Shown here: positions 1 to 11,183 of the stretch, piece by piece
Numbering within the stretch: position 1 is the first letter of the stretch
Layout of the letters: every line of letters starts with the position of its first letter
Source: Silene latifolia
Taxonomy: Eukaryota > Streptophyta > Magnoliopsida > Caryophyllales > Caryophyllaceae
Direction: 5' to 3'
NCBI RefSeq assembly: GCF_048544455.1
Contig: NC_133534.1
Location: 224,592,292-224,656,291, forward strand
Length of the DNA stretch: 64,000 nucleotides
Notes under the pieces: generated by a model
What the model was told of the DNA's origin: nothing
What the model saw: only the letters and a program-made list of their open reading frames with translations
Databases searched by the model: none
Made by a program: the position numbers and the translations under genes

Positions 1-8
1 GCGATCCG

Positions 9-869
9 ATGAGCACCAACAACGTCAGCATGGTCGAGGGAGCCGAGACCGAGCAAGTGGAGATTGACCCAGGACGCACCGTAACTGTCGGTGTCGGCCT
101 GGGGCCAAAGTTCAGAGCCGACCTCCTAGACCTGCTGAGAAAGAACAAAGACGTCTTCGCGTACTCAGCCGCCGAGATGCCAGGCGTGAGCCGAGAGGTG
201 ATCGTTCACAAGCTGAACGTACTCTCCAACGCTCGCCCTGTCAAGCAGAAGATGAGGAACTCCTCGGCCGAAAAGGATGACGCCATCAAGGCCGAGGTAG
301 ATAAACTATTAGAGGCGGCCTTTATCATGCCTTGTACTTACCCTGAGTGGCTAGCAAATGTTGTAATGGTGAAAAAGTCATCAGGGGGGTGGAGGATGTG
401 TGTTGATTTTACAAATCTTAATAAAGCATGCCCTAAAGATTGTTATTCCTTGCCTCGAATAGATAGCTTAATTGACGCAACGGTAGGCTACACTATGCTA
501 AGCCTGCTAGACGCCTTCTCAGGGTACCATCAGGTATTCATGGCCGAAGAAGACAGGCCTAAGTGCGCATTCATCACCATACACGGCACATACATGTATA
601 AAATGATGCCGTTCGGTTTGAAAAACGCTGGCGCAACTTACACTAGGCTGGTGGACAAAGTGTTTCAAGATCAAAAAGGGCGAAACATCGAGGCTTACGT
701 CGACGATGCTATTGTGAAAAGCAAGTCTGACAGCGAGCACTTGGCCGACTTGAGCGAAACATTTTGTTCACTTAGGAAATACAAGATGAAACTTAACCCA
801 ATGAAATGCAACTTCGGTGTCCGGGCAGGTAAGTTCCTCGGCGTGCTTGTCGGCGCGGGGGGGAATTGA
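9..869 (+). pseudogene. Tat retrotransposon reverse transcriptase domain (pol fragment)
   Basis: This 286-residue open stretch is a gypsy-type RT. It contains the fingers segment with GGWRMCVDFTNLNKACPKD near residues 125-145, LLDAFSGYHQV near 165 and the catalytic YVDDAIVKS near residue 230, so both active-site aspartates of YVDD are present. RT copies the element RNA into cDNA inside virus-like particles. The native polyprotein would begin upstream of the window; the ATG at position 9 is only the first in-frame one. The frame is lost after about residue 280, where the sequence should run into the connection and RNase H region, so this is a remnant. Confidence 0.85.
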
Positions 870-1945
870 TGCCAATCCGAGAGAAAGTCCAAGCAATCTG
901 GACCTACGGAGCGAGGAATCGAAAAGAGGTTATGATGTTGACCGGGAGGATGGCGGCTCTCGCCCGTTTCATCTCTCGGTCAGCCGACAAGAGCATCCCA
1001 TTCTTCAAAGTGTTGAAGGGGAATAAAGACTTCAGCTGGGGGGAGGAACAGAGCACAGCTTTCAGGCAACTGAAAGCTCATCTTCAAACTCTCCCAACCC
1101 TGTCCAGGCCGATCTTTGGGGAGACGCTATATCTATACATAGCGATTACCTCGGCCACGGTCGTCGTAATCGTCGAGAGAAGAAGACAAGCAAAGCAACA
1201 CCCAATCTACTTTATCGACCATACATGCTGGCCGCCGAAAGAAATTACCCAGCGATCGAAAAAGCGACCTTTCTTTGTCGTCGTTGCCACAAGGAAATCG
1301 AAACCTTACTTGACGCACATCCCGTGACGGTCTTAACCGACCAGACCATTGGAGAAAGCATTGGAAAAATTCGAAAAATCCGGCAGGCTCATCAAATGGG
1401 CGGAAAGAGCTATCCGGCCTCGGCATTCAATACAAGCCGAGGCCCTCGATAAAAGGGCGGCACTTGCGGACTTCTGGTGGCCGAGTGCACATATCAAGAG
1501 GAACCAAATCCGGAGTATGGGAAGTATACACCGACGGGTCCTCCACACGACAAAGCTCAGAGCCGGCATCCTTATCATCAGCCCAAACGGGGACGAGTTT
1601 GAGTATGCCTTGAAGTTTACCTTCTCGGCCTCGAACAACGAATCCGAATACGAGGCGGTGATAACTGGAGTCGAGCTAGCTAGAGCTGCCGGAGCGGAAC
1701 ACATTGTGTTGAAGACAGACTCACTATTGGTGACTAACCAAATCAGAGGAGAGTATGAGGCTCGAGACGATGGGATGGTAAGATACCTGGAAAGGGTAAA
1801 AGCTGACACTGCAAAATTGAAATCTTTCCAGATCCAATGCATCCCCAGGTCTGAGAACAACCGAGCCGACGCTCTCTCAAAACTTGCCAGTTCAACCATC
1901 ACGAATGTCGGCCGAACCGTCTTTGGTGGATATCGGGAATGCTAA
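866..1945 (+). pseudogene. Tat retrotransposon dual RNase H region, frameshifted
   Basis: Two RNase H-like segments follow the RT in broken frames. The first (866 to about 1320) is the native RT-linked RNase H with a recognisable thumb (MMLTGRMAALARFISRSADK) and a degenerate catalytic part. The second (about 1500-1910) reads YTDGSS at 1529-1546 in one frame, then shifts to ILIISPNGDEFEYALKF, SASNNESEYEAVITGVELA and ENNRADALSKLAS. These are the D, E and D blocks of an archaeal/plant-type RNase H. Having both is diagnostic of Tat elements. The enzymes remove RNA from the RNA:DNA hybrid during reverse transcription. At least three frame changes make the segment non-functional. Confidence 0.8.
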
Positions 1946-1993
1946 AAGCATCACCGAGACCGTCGGCATGGTGGGGCAGCCGGCCGAGACGAC

Positions 1994-3276
1994 GTGGATG
2001 ACTCGATAATGAAATACAAACTAACAAAAGAGTTCTGGGAGGACCGCAGTCTCTCCCAGAAGATAAGAAGGATCGCCGCAAGGTACTTAGTGTTCGAAGG
2101 AGAACTATACAGAAGGTCCGTGATAAGACCACTTTTGAAATGTGTCGGCCCAGCCGACGCGGAGCTCATACTGACAGAGATTCACGAAGGCATCCGTGGA
2201 CATCACATGGGGGCAAGAACGCTAGCCCACAAAGCTCTCCGAGCCGGCTACTTCTGGCCCACCATGCTTGAGGATTCCAGAGCTAAGACCAAGAAGTGCA
2301 AGAATTGTCAGATGCATGCTCGGGTGATACACGCACCTTCCGAGACCCGCAACCAAGACTTAGCCCCTACCATTTGCACAGTGGGGGATGGATTTATTAG
2401 GGCCATTTACGACGGCCTCCGGAGGAAGGAAGTACCTGATCGTCGTCGTTGACTACTTCACCAAATGGGTCGAAGCTGTCGCGGTACCCGCCAAGACCAC
2501 GGCGGCCGTGAGAAAGGTAATCTGGGAAAACATCATAACTTGTTTTGGGTTACCCCAAGTCATGGTATTTGACCACGGCCGAGAGTTTTGGAGTGACATG
2601 GTGATGAACTGGCTAGAAGAGCTCGGTATCAAATTTGCATACTCCTCCATCCGCCACCCTCGTAGCAACGGGCGGCGGAAGCTAATAAAACAATCCTAAA
2701 CGGGCTGAAAAAGAAGGTTGAAGATCTAAAGGGAAGGTGGGCCGATGAACTACCGGCGTCTGTGGTCCCTTAGAACCACGGAGAAAGAAGCAACGGGATA
2801 CAGTCCATTCCACCTAGTCTATGGGTGCAAGCCGTTCGCCAATTGAAGCATCGGTGCCGACATTCGGAACGCAAACCTTTAGCCTGGATCGAAAATGAGG
2901 AAGGCCTGAAAGCCTCCCTAGACACTGGTCGAAGAAAGCCGAGACACGGCACGGTTTAACTGGCGCAGTGTATCAAAACCGAAAGAGAAGAGCATACAAC
3001 CGTAGGGTCCACAAAAGAGACTTAAAAGTAGGAGATCTAGTCCTAAGAAAGTCAGCCGCGACCAACAAAGGAAACATCCATGGTAAAATGACGGCCAACT
3101 GGGAAGGACCCTACAAAGTGGTTGAAGAAATGAGGCCGGGGACATACCGGCTGAGCACATGGAGGAGTGCCTTTAATGAGCCATTGGAACACGGACAACC
3201 TAAGGAAATATTTCATATAGCGGCGGAGGTGTCCGGGACCGTTGTGGACACCCCAACGTGTGATTATACCTTATAA
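1994..3276 (+). pseudogene. Tat retrotransposon integrase, broken into three frames
   Basis: The N-terminal zinc-binding HHCC domain is visible at 1994-2370 (GIRGHHMGARTLAHKAL, then CKNCQMHA). The core follows at 2388-2699, with MDLLGPF carrying the first catalytic Asp and VVDYFTKWVEA after it. The second Asp sits in FDHGREFW, where the usual DNGxQF has Asn changed to His. The frame breaks in the SNG(Q) block just where the catalytic Glu should be. A short degenerate gap (2700-2960) precedes the C-terminal DNA-binding part at 2968-3276 (RDLKVGDLVLRK, NWEGPYKV). Integrase would insert cDNA into host DNA; this copy has lost its third acidic residue and cannot. Confidence 0.8.
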
Positions 3277-3389
3277 AAAGTGATCCAAGTTTTCCATCAA
3301 AATACTTGTCCCCTCCATAGTCATGCGGAGTAGACGCGCGGCCAAAGCCGGCGTCACTACCGAAGTATAAAAGCGTATAAGCACTGTTG

Positions 3390-4000
3390 AGACGCAAATC
3401 TGACTGCCCCGACCAATCCGGGAGTGGCAGAGGAAGCGATCAATATGTCTATAGATACGGAAAGCAGTCAAAACGTAAACTCGGTTGCCTCGGCCAAAAC
3501 CGGGAGTAACGAGGGAAACGCGACTTGCCAACAGCAGTTGATACTCGCCACAACGACCAACATGCTTAGGAACGTATAAGTACGGTTGAGAAACGCAAAT
3601 CGGACGCCTCGGCCAGACCGAGAGTGAAAGAGGAAGCGATCAACACGTCTCTACAGTACGAACGCTGTCGCGCCAGTAACCCCGATTGCCTCGGCGGACC
3701 GAGAGTGACGGGGACACAACGACCGATACGCTAACATGTTCACAGCGGCGGTTGGGAAGCGCAAATCTGACGCCTCGGCCAGACCGAGTGTGAAGGAGGA
3801 AGCGACCGACATGCCAACATGTTTAAAAACGTTAAGTACAGTTGAGATACGCATTCTAACTGCCTCGGCCAAGCCGAAGGTAAAAACAGAAAAAAAAAAA
3901 AAAAAAAAAAAGCGCTCAACTAATAACGAAAGAAGACAACTCAGATAAGAATGAGATAAAAACCTCGGCCAAGCCGGAGGCAAAATGAACAAACTCTTAT
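3390..4000 (+). repeat. Degenerate tandem repeats around a CCTCGGCCAxACCGAG core in the Tat 3' region
   Basis: Six to seven related units recur at roughly 80-120-bp spacing. Each has a GCAAATC(T/G)GA-like lead, a small palindromic core CTCGGCCA..CCGAG, then GTGAxxGAGGAAGCGA and often an ACATGTxT tail. Cores lie near 3405, 3489, 3610, 3690, 3775, 3865 and 3965. A 21-base A-run sits at 3891-3911. No coding potential is seen. Tat/Ogre-group elements are known to carry hypervariable tandem repeats between pol and the 3' LTR, and these can seed satellites. Confidence 0.65.
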
Positions 4001-4109
4001 TGAAATGTTTACAGGTAATACAAAGAAAGAAGTCGACGGCCGTCCCCATAGGGATAGCCTAAACACTACCTACCAAAGTTCAAAAAAAAGAGAATGGTAC
4101 AACAAAAGG

Positions 4110-6749
4110 TTACAGACATAAGAATTGAAAGCGCCAAAAAAAGATGGCAGGGAGGAAAGGCTCAATAGTTGGCCCCGACAGTGAAAGCGTCGAAGGGCGG
4201 GTGAATCCGGTGACGACCGCCCGTCTCCCTATGCCTGTTTCGCTCGCCATCGCCAGCGGCGATATGACATCACCATCGCGGGCGACTCGAAGCCGACTTG
4301 GCGGCTTCAGTGCCTTCGCCCTCTCGGCTTCCTCCCTGGCCGCCTTCACCTTTTCGGCATGGGCCGCCTTCTCGCGCGACCTCCTCGGCGGCCTTCTTCG
4401 CCTCTGCCTCCTCCATGACCTTCGCCTCAGCGGCCGCCTTATCATCAAGCAGCTGGTCAAATTTTTGCCACGGGAAGGAGCCTTTAGGAAAGAGCTCTCT
4501 GATCACTTCCCTGGTAGCTTCTTCGGCCTGGTCCCGATATTGGGCGCACATGTTAGGGATGACGACATTTTGGAGCGTCTCAATGTCCTCCTCCCTCTGG
4601 GCGAGGATAGCCCTCGTGTTCCGATGCGCCTTCGCCTGAGCCGTATACAGAGACTTCCATTCTTCCCTCTTATCAACAGCAAAGTCGAAAGCAGCCTGAA
4701 GCTTGTCCCGCTCCTCCCGCAGCTTAGCGGCGTCAGCCTCCACAGCCTCAACCTTGGCCCTCTCGGCTAGGACCGCCTTGTCAGCTTCCTCCCTAAGCTT
4801 TCGCTCAGCAAGGAGGTCTTTCTTAGCAGCCTGGAATTCCTTCGCCGACCTCTCGGCCTCCTTCTTAGAGGCGGCAAGCTCGAGCCTAAGTCGTTCAAGC
4901 ACAGGGGCAGCTTCAGCCATGACCTTTTCTTGCTCCATAATATGAGCAAGCCACGTCGACCCACTTCGCCAAACATCTTGGACAACCTTATGCCCTCCAC
5001 CCTAATCTGGGCGGGGGAAGGCTTCGGGGAGGAGGAGACGACGGTGGCATTTTTATCACCCGTCTGCACAGGTCGCTTCTCTAATTGCCATTCAGAGGGA
5101 CCGGTAGACGGCGGCGGTTGATCTACAAAAAATTCGGACAAAGCATCCATGTCAACATTCATTGACATGCCAGAGCTTGTCATCGGAACGCCTAAAGAAC
5201 CAGCTAAATCGAGCCACGAGGTTAGATCCGTACCAGGCTTGGCCTTCTTGGTTGGAGGACCCTTTTCTTTTTACCGGCCTCGTAACGGAGCGCGTGGCGC
5301 AGACTCGATCTCTTTTCTCTTATTCAAAGAAGGAGGAGCCTCAAGCAATGTGACCTCCTCCTCAACATCGATGATCACTGCGCTTTTGAACCGCGAGGAT
5401 TGAAGGCGAGCGGAGTTGACGCCGTCGCCGCCATAGACGTTGCCTTTGGTTTGCGGCGCGGCACGTTACTGGCAACCTTCGCCTGAGCCGCCGTCACATC
5501 CAGTGCCTTCAACTGCTGGTCCATGAGTTCGTTAGGAGCCGTTCTACGATCACGCGGCAAGGCCTTAGGATGCAAATCAACAATTTTCCCGTCCTCGCCA
5601 AGTCCCAACCTCTTGAGGATATCCCATGAGACGATCCGGGCCAAAACGGTGCAGCGTAAAAGAAACAAAGCAAGAGTTAAACGAAAGAAGATAAACCAAG
5701 GCCAAGATACAGAAACATAAAAAGCAAAGATGGGCCTCACACCGACCCCACTCACCCTGCCTGAGGGCCGGTATGAGGCCGACGTGGCAGAGCAGTTCAT
5801 CCTGAAAAATGATCTGCGTCGGGGGCATCCATCCCTTCGGCGTGTCATCCTTCTCAGCCTCAAATAGCTGCATTGCCCGCTTCTCATCCTCATTAAGATA
5901 GACCCTGATGGCGTCCATCTTGAGCTTATTCCGGGAGACATATTTCTCACGCTCCCCCCAACTCTCACACCGCAAATTGACGCTGTCTTTGGAAGGACCA
6001 AGGCGGTGGATAATCCTCAGGAACCTCAACGTATACCCACCGCCCCTTCCGGTCCTTACAAGATATAATTTTGGACACGGTAACGTAACCCGCTCTGTCT
6101 CGCACTGTTTGTACCACCCCGTGCCACCGGGGGTTGACGGCCGAAGATGATGAAGCCGGCGGAACAAGTTAACCGTTGGGGCCTCCCCCTTAAAGAGACA
6201 GAGCCACACAAAGCCAATTATAGTCCTAATGGCCAACGGGTGCAATTGAGCCACGGCGACATTCATGGCTTTAATGATGGCCACAACGTATGCATTCAGA
6301 GGAAACCGGAGCCCATACTCCAGGTGTCTGATGTACACGCCGATACAGCCCTTGGGAGGGCAACAGACCGCCTGACCCTCCTCAGGGATAACAATTTTAT
6401 ATCCCCTGCCGAAGGAGTAATGGTCCTCGAAAAGATCAGAACCGGAACAACTAGCGAACTTATTCGTCCAGGCACGATCAGGGTTGATCGAACAGGCGTC
6501 GCCGTGATCCAAGAGACGCGGCCTCCCCTCATCAGAATGAGCCCTTTCCTCATCATCATCATCACCATCATCATCAACATCATCACCATCATCCTCGAAA
6601 TCCTCCAAATATTTTGGATCAATCTCAGGAGAAAGCGGCCTGGGACCCCCAACGGTTAACGGGGTGACAACCAGTGCCTCCTCTTCATCAGGGCGCGACG
6701 GGGAGCCCCCGGCGTGAGAAGTACTAGGTCCAAAGATCAGAGAAGACAT
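4110..6749 (-). pseudogene. Antisense ORF of the Tat element (gypsy-type 'putative plant transposon' protein), with intron and frameshifts
   Basis: Opposite to pol lies a long coding region starting with ATG at 6749. Residues 40-80 are very acidic. Residues 105-210 contain GYKIVIPEEGQAVCCPPKG, IRHLEYGLRFPLNAYVV and LHPLAIRTIIGFVWLCLFKG, the signature of the plant family often called putative gypsy-type transposon (Transposase_28-like). The frame holds to about 5756, then a likely intron: donor GTGAGT at 5755-5750 and a pyrimidine-rich stretch, with coding resuming near 5650 (RIVSWDILKRLGLGEDGKI). The last third (about 4940-4270) is a strong alanine/glutamate coiled coil (MEQEKVMAEAAPVLERLRLE onward). 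Frame changes near 5395, 5200, 4940 and 4330 make this copy a pseudogene. Extra antisense ORFs are known in plant Tat elements; their function is unknown. Confidence 0.7.
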
Positions 6750-6922
6750 GACAACAAATACTTAATAAATAAAAGTTGAAAAATTTGTTTGTTTACCTTG
6801 GAAAAGTGTTACGCCGAGTAACGCTTTGAAGACTAGAGAGAAGTTTCGTCAAAGAAGGCTAGAGAGAAGAAATTTTTTTGAGAAAGTGAATTTTTGGTGG
6901 CCAAAATCAGGGGCTAACTACC

Positions 6923-7000
6923 CTATTTATAGAGCAAAACCCATGAAACGGACCAATCAGGGCCATGAAGCGTCAACCAATCAACTCCGAGCCACGTGTC
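6923..7000 (-). promoter_or_regulatory. Probable promoter of the antisense ORF: TATA box, two CCAAT boxes, G-box
   Basis: On the minus strand CTATAAATAG occupies 6932-6923, about 175 bp upstream of the antisense ATG. The pyrimidine-rich leader (6750-6890) is typical of plant 5' UTRs. Upstream are two CCAAT boxes (plus-strand reading, 6953-6957 and 6977-6981) and a G-box CACGTG at 6993-6998 within CCACGTGTC, which also fits an ABRE. Motif order and spacing fit a plant pol II promoter. Activity is inferred. Confidence 0.55.
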
Positions 7001-7383
7001 AAGCATGCAGCCATGGAATGTCAATCGACAAACAGTTACAAAACTTCTTCAACACGCTCCTTGACAGAATGCCAATCGACGTATCTTCTTCAACATGATC
7101 CTTGGTATCTACTTGCCAAACGGCCCGCTGTTCAACCGAGCTTGGCAGCACCGGCTGGGGGCAATCAAAAGCACACGACACTCACAACCTCGGTCTCGGC
7201 CAGCGCCATTTTCTTTTCCACATTTGATGCCCTTTACACATCCATGTGGAGGGGGATCTGATGCGGCCTGAGCAGAACCAAGCCGAGGAAGAAGAAGCCG
7301 GGGAAGAAATTTCAACTTGCGCAGAATACGCTCAACACTCATCGAAGGTCCATACCACGGCATAGACTACGCTGGGGGCAAAT
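7001..7383. other. Tat 3' untranslated region up to the polypurine tract
   Basis: No coding potential is seen. It contains the distal part of the antisense promoter and ends in the purine-rich GCTGGGGGCAAAT (7371-7383), the plus-strand priming site directly before the LTR. Confidence 0.55.
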
Positions 7384-7716
7384 TGATGGAGCATATTCTG
7401 CACCCGCTGACCGAGTCAACATATTGAGCAAGGTCAAAGATATCCACAGCAAGTCAACGTATTAGACAGCGAAGACCGACGCAGCCTGTCGGCCTGTCAC
7501 TTGGGTCTCGGCTGGGCAACCAGCCAGCCGGGAGACATATCCGCGTACTCACATCCAAGACCCCTCGGCATGGAGTCAACTCGGCCAGCCGGCCTGCCAT
7601 GGGTCCCTCGGCCGAGGGTAGAACAGTCTTTCCACCTGCTCTGCCACTTGGCCACTACGTGACAAAAGGTGAAAGTCTATAAATACTCCACTTCTCTCAT
7701 TGAGAAAAGGATCCGA
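7384..7716 (+). repeat. 3' LTR of the Tat element, left piece
   Basis: The LTR begins TGATGGAGCATATTCTG directly after the polypurine tract. It is rich in CTCGGC motifs like the rest of the element and has a TATA box (CTATAAATACTCC, 7678-7690), so the U3 promoter survives. The copia insertion interrupts it at 7716/7717 and it resumes at 16535. The 5' LTR is outside the window, so the borders rest on the TG..CA ends and the purine tract. Confidence 0.65.
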
Positions 7717-8701
7717 TGTGGGGTAATATCCGTATAAGACCCTCTAAATTTAGGACTATAACGTAAATTTAGCATGCGATTATCGTCATAAAACATAAAT
7801 ACAATAGAGAAACGATAAGGAACAAGAATTAACCTCGGGTCCTTTATAGTGCGGCGTAAAGAACAGAAATCAAACGAGATTCCCTCCTAATTGTTGCACC
7901 CAAGACTTATCCGAGATATGCCCTTGTGCTAGATGGTGTTCTCCGATTGCCTTGCAATATTGGGAGAACTTGTTGTGAGGTTTTCGAGATGTGAGATCTA
8001 GGTTTCAGAGAGAAAATGTCTCCAAAACCCTTGTTTTCTGTAAAATGAATTGTCTAGGTTAAAAGGAGAGGGAGTCTCTCCTTTTGTTAACCTCGGCCAG
8101 CCGTGGGTTTGCATGGGGAAGTGGGCTTCCACTTCCTCTTAATTTTACCTCGTGGACCGGCTCATAAATTGCTAAATGTATATGACGCGGTTTATTATAA
8201 ATCGTCATCGGTTATCGGCTATTAAAACATCAACTAATAACACGGGTTAGTTGAAGTATTAATACATGTCCGACAAAGACGATATTGTATAATTAATTCA
8301 ATATACATTAATTAAATATAAAACGCTTATATTTAATTTTACGAATTAACTGGTTAATTCGCCTTAGCCCATGATATCTAATCGGTATTAAATATAATAT
8401 CTCAACATCACATTTTGACTAATTACTAGTCAAATGACTCGGACTAACTGGTTAGTCAAATTTGGCATCTACATGACTGTATTTTCATACCGTCACATCT
8501 CTCGAACGTATCCTATAGGTGTGACTTTTAGGGATCAGTTGATCACCGCCATCTGTATGACAATAACGTCAAACTTATCTAGCAAGCCAACCGTTATTGA
8601 TAAATGTGGATCAACTGATAATAATACCAAAGGTATGCCCTTTGATCCTTTTAGAGATTTATAAGTCCTTGCACTAACTGTTAAGGACACAAACCCCAAC
8701 A
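7717..8701 (-). repeat. 3' LTR of the 8.8-kb copia element
   Basis: This is 985 bp, starts TGTGGGG and ends CCCCAACA on the plus strand. It is nearly identical to 15545-16529; differences were seen near 7858-7865, at 7909 and near 8605. A short open frame inside it (8434-8664) also occurs in the other LTR and is not a gene. Confidence 0.95.
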
Positions 8702-9562
8702 AGCTCCCACTTGTCCGTACAAGTGCATGTGCAATGACGTTATCCGCACTAAGCGGAGGACACGGCCCCAACAAACTCCCACTTGTCCGTACAAGTGTAT
8801 GTGCGATAACCGATTCTCATATTCATTTAAAATTTCTCCCACTCAATGTAAAACAATTTGCGGATCCGGATCCACAAAGGTCGTATTTTACAATCGATCT
8901 GTATCTAGAGTGGTTTCCCCGACTAGAGAGTAACTTAAGTGATAAAACGAATTCGTATTTGAGCATGGCCATGCATTTCGATTCTGACTCCTCGAGTGGC
9001 CCCGAGAAATATCGAGTACACGATAAAGGCTGAATATTTCCTTCAACTCGACTCCTTCCGATCTAAGCACGCATGAAATGACCAGAAAAAATCTACTTGG
9101 CCCCCTGTTACGGATGACCGTGAGAAAGAAACCAAAGTCACCCAAAATCTGCCTTAGTCTCAAGAGACAGTCGATAGTCAAAAGAATCGACTCTTAGGAT
9201 CACCATGGAGGTCCTATCCACGACCGGGCACCGAATGTTATAAAACATTTAGGACTCCACGTCGATGTCACAAGTGTGTCCTACGAAATATCCGTATAAA
9301 TCGCCTCTGTGATTGGTCAGTCAACCGGTTGACTTATGGCTCGTTGAACCCACCATCAACCAACGTCACAAAATAATTGCCAGAGTTATCAGCTCATGTG
9401 GGCAATTAAGGACTGAAAAATATAATGTTCGTTCAGTTCACTTTGTGGTGTTCAAAATTTGTCGTACAAATCCACATGACAAACAAAATATATATATAAA
9501 ATATCAAAATGATGATGTCGTATAGAGTACAAGAGAGAATGAATCTGATCCATAAAAGAGTA
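8702..9562 (-). other. Copia 3' untranslated region with a duplicated polypurine tract
   Basis: Reading the minus strand into the LTR, ACAAGTGGGAGCT directly precedes TGTTGGGG. The same motif with the first LTR bases (ACAAGTGGGAGTT then TGTTGGGG) occurs again about 68 bp upstream (8765-8790). The rest carries no ORF of note. Confidence 0.6.
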
Positions 9563-10072
9563 CTACAACTTAGGAACACGTTTAATTCCCATGGAATTAA
9601 CATGCCCTTCATGCTTATCTTGTCGTAATGCTTTAGTGAGAGGATCTGCTATGTTATCATCTGTAGCAATCTTTTCTATCACTACTTCCTTTTGCTCCAC
9701 GTAATCCAGGATTAGATGAGCTTTCCGTTGTACATGTCTAGACTTGTTGCTAGACTTTGGCTCCTTAGCTTGGAAGATGGCACCACTATTGTCGCAATAG
9801 ATGGTGATCGGGTCATTCGAATCGGGCACTACGGATAGCCCATGTAAGAATTGACGCATCCATATCGCTTCCTTTGTAGCTTCAGACGCGGCATAGTACT
9901 CGGACTCGGTCGTAGAATCTCTTGAATGTGATTTGTTTGAACTCTTCCAATCGATCAGCGCCATTAAGAGTAAAAACGAATCAGACCGAGATTTCGAGTC
10001 ATCTCGATCCGTTTGGAAGCTAGCATCTGCAGAATCGGTTGCGCATAGCTTTTGATCGCCTCCATAAGTCAA
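9563..10072 (-). pseudogene. Copia RNase H domain (pol C-terminus)
   Basis: The minus-strand frame reads a copia RNase H: TESEYYAASEATKEAIWMRQ around residues 56-75, the YCDNSGAI block near residue 100, HVQRKAHLI and the terminal DNIADPLTKALRQDKHE. Acidic residues of the active site are present. It lies in a different frame from the upstream RT piece, separated by a stop near 10131, so it is not translated in register. It degrades RNA in the RNA:DNA hybrid. Confidence 0.85.
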
Positions 10073-10130
10073 TGCCCAATCTTTAGTCCTCCGTAGGTAC
10101 TTAAGAATGTTCTTGACCAGCCAATGTGGT

Positions 10131-11183
10131 TCACCTGGATCTTTGTTGGAATCGAATTGTCATACTCAATGCATATGCCACGTCCGGACGTGTGCATATC
10201 ATGGCATACATGATTGATCCTATAGCCGAAGCATAAGGAATCCGTGTCATGCGCTCTTTCTCTTCCGGTGTCTCCGGTGACTGAGACTTGCTCAAATGCA
10301 CCCCTGGAGCCATAGGAAGAAACCCTTTCTTGGAGTTAGTCATCTTTGAATCTCTCCAGGACTTTGTCTATGTAAGACTCTGACCGAGAGATAACATCCG
10401 TCGTGATCTATCTCGATAGATACGAATGCCTAGAATTCTTTGTGCCTCTCCCAGATCTTTCATCTGGAAATGGTTTTTCAACCATACTTTCACCGAAGTT
10501 AAGAGAGGTATGTCATTCCCAATCAGGAGTATGTCGTCGACATACAATATTAGGAAGACAATCTTGCTCCCACTCGACTTGATATATAGACATGGTTCCT
10601 CGACAGATCGAGTAAATCCATTTTCTTTAATCACTTGGTCGAAGCGATGATTCCAACTCCGAGATGCTTGCTTAAGTCCATAAATGGAACGCTTAAGTTT
10701 GCATACTTTCTTAGGATGTTGTGGATCGATGAAACCTTCGGGTTGTACCATGTACAACTCTTCCTCCAAAAAGCCGTTTAAGAAGGCGGTTTTCACGTCC
10801 ATTTGCCAAATTTCATAGTTATGAAAAGCGGCGATCGCTAAGATAATCCGAATGGAACGCAGCATGACTACGGGTGCAAAAATTTCATCGTAGTGCAAAC
10901 CTGGCACTTGGGTGAAACCTTTAGCAACTAGTCGTGCTTTATAGATATCTTGTTGACCTTCCACAGAATGCTTTATCTTGTAAAGCCATTTGCATTGAAG
11001 GGGACGAACCTTAGCAGGTAAGTCAACAAGATCCCACACGTTGTTCTCATACATGGAGTCCATCTCGGATTGCATGGCCTCAAGCCATAGCTTTGAGTCA
11101 GAACTAGTCATGGCACCTTTATAGGTTGCGGGTTCACTACTCGTTAAGAGTAGAACGTCATCTATGTCATGTTCCTCGACCAT
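10131..11183 (-). pseudogene. Copia reverse transcriptase domain, two frames
   Basis: The RT signature is clear on the minus strand: CKWLYKIKHSVEGQ, YKARLVAKGFTQVPG, MDVKTAFLNGFLEEELYMVQ, IYGLKQASRSW and the catalytic YVDDILLIGND. A frame change near 10350-10370 separates the C-terminal RPDVAYALSM segment (10131-10343). The N-terminal end overlaps the integrase frame by 22 bp in another frame because of a small indel near 11180. RT makes cDNA from the element RNA. Confidence 0.88.

Noticed and set aside
4144-4770. 208-aa plus-strand ORF and other plus ORFs over 4100-6700
   Set aside because: Shadows of the alanine/glutamate coiled-coil coding on the minus strand.
8434-8664. 76-aa plus-strand ORF, repeated at 16262-16492
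   Set aside because: It lies inside both copia LTRs, antisense to the element, and has no recognisable domain.
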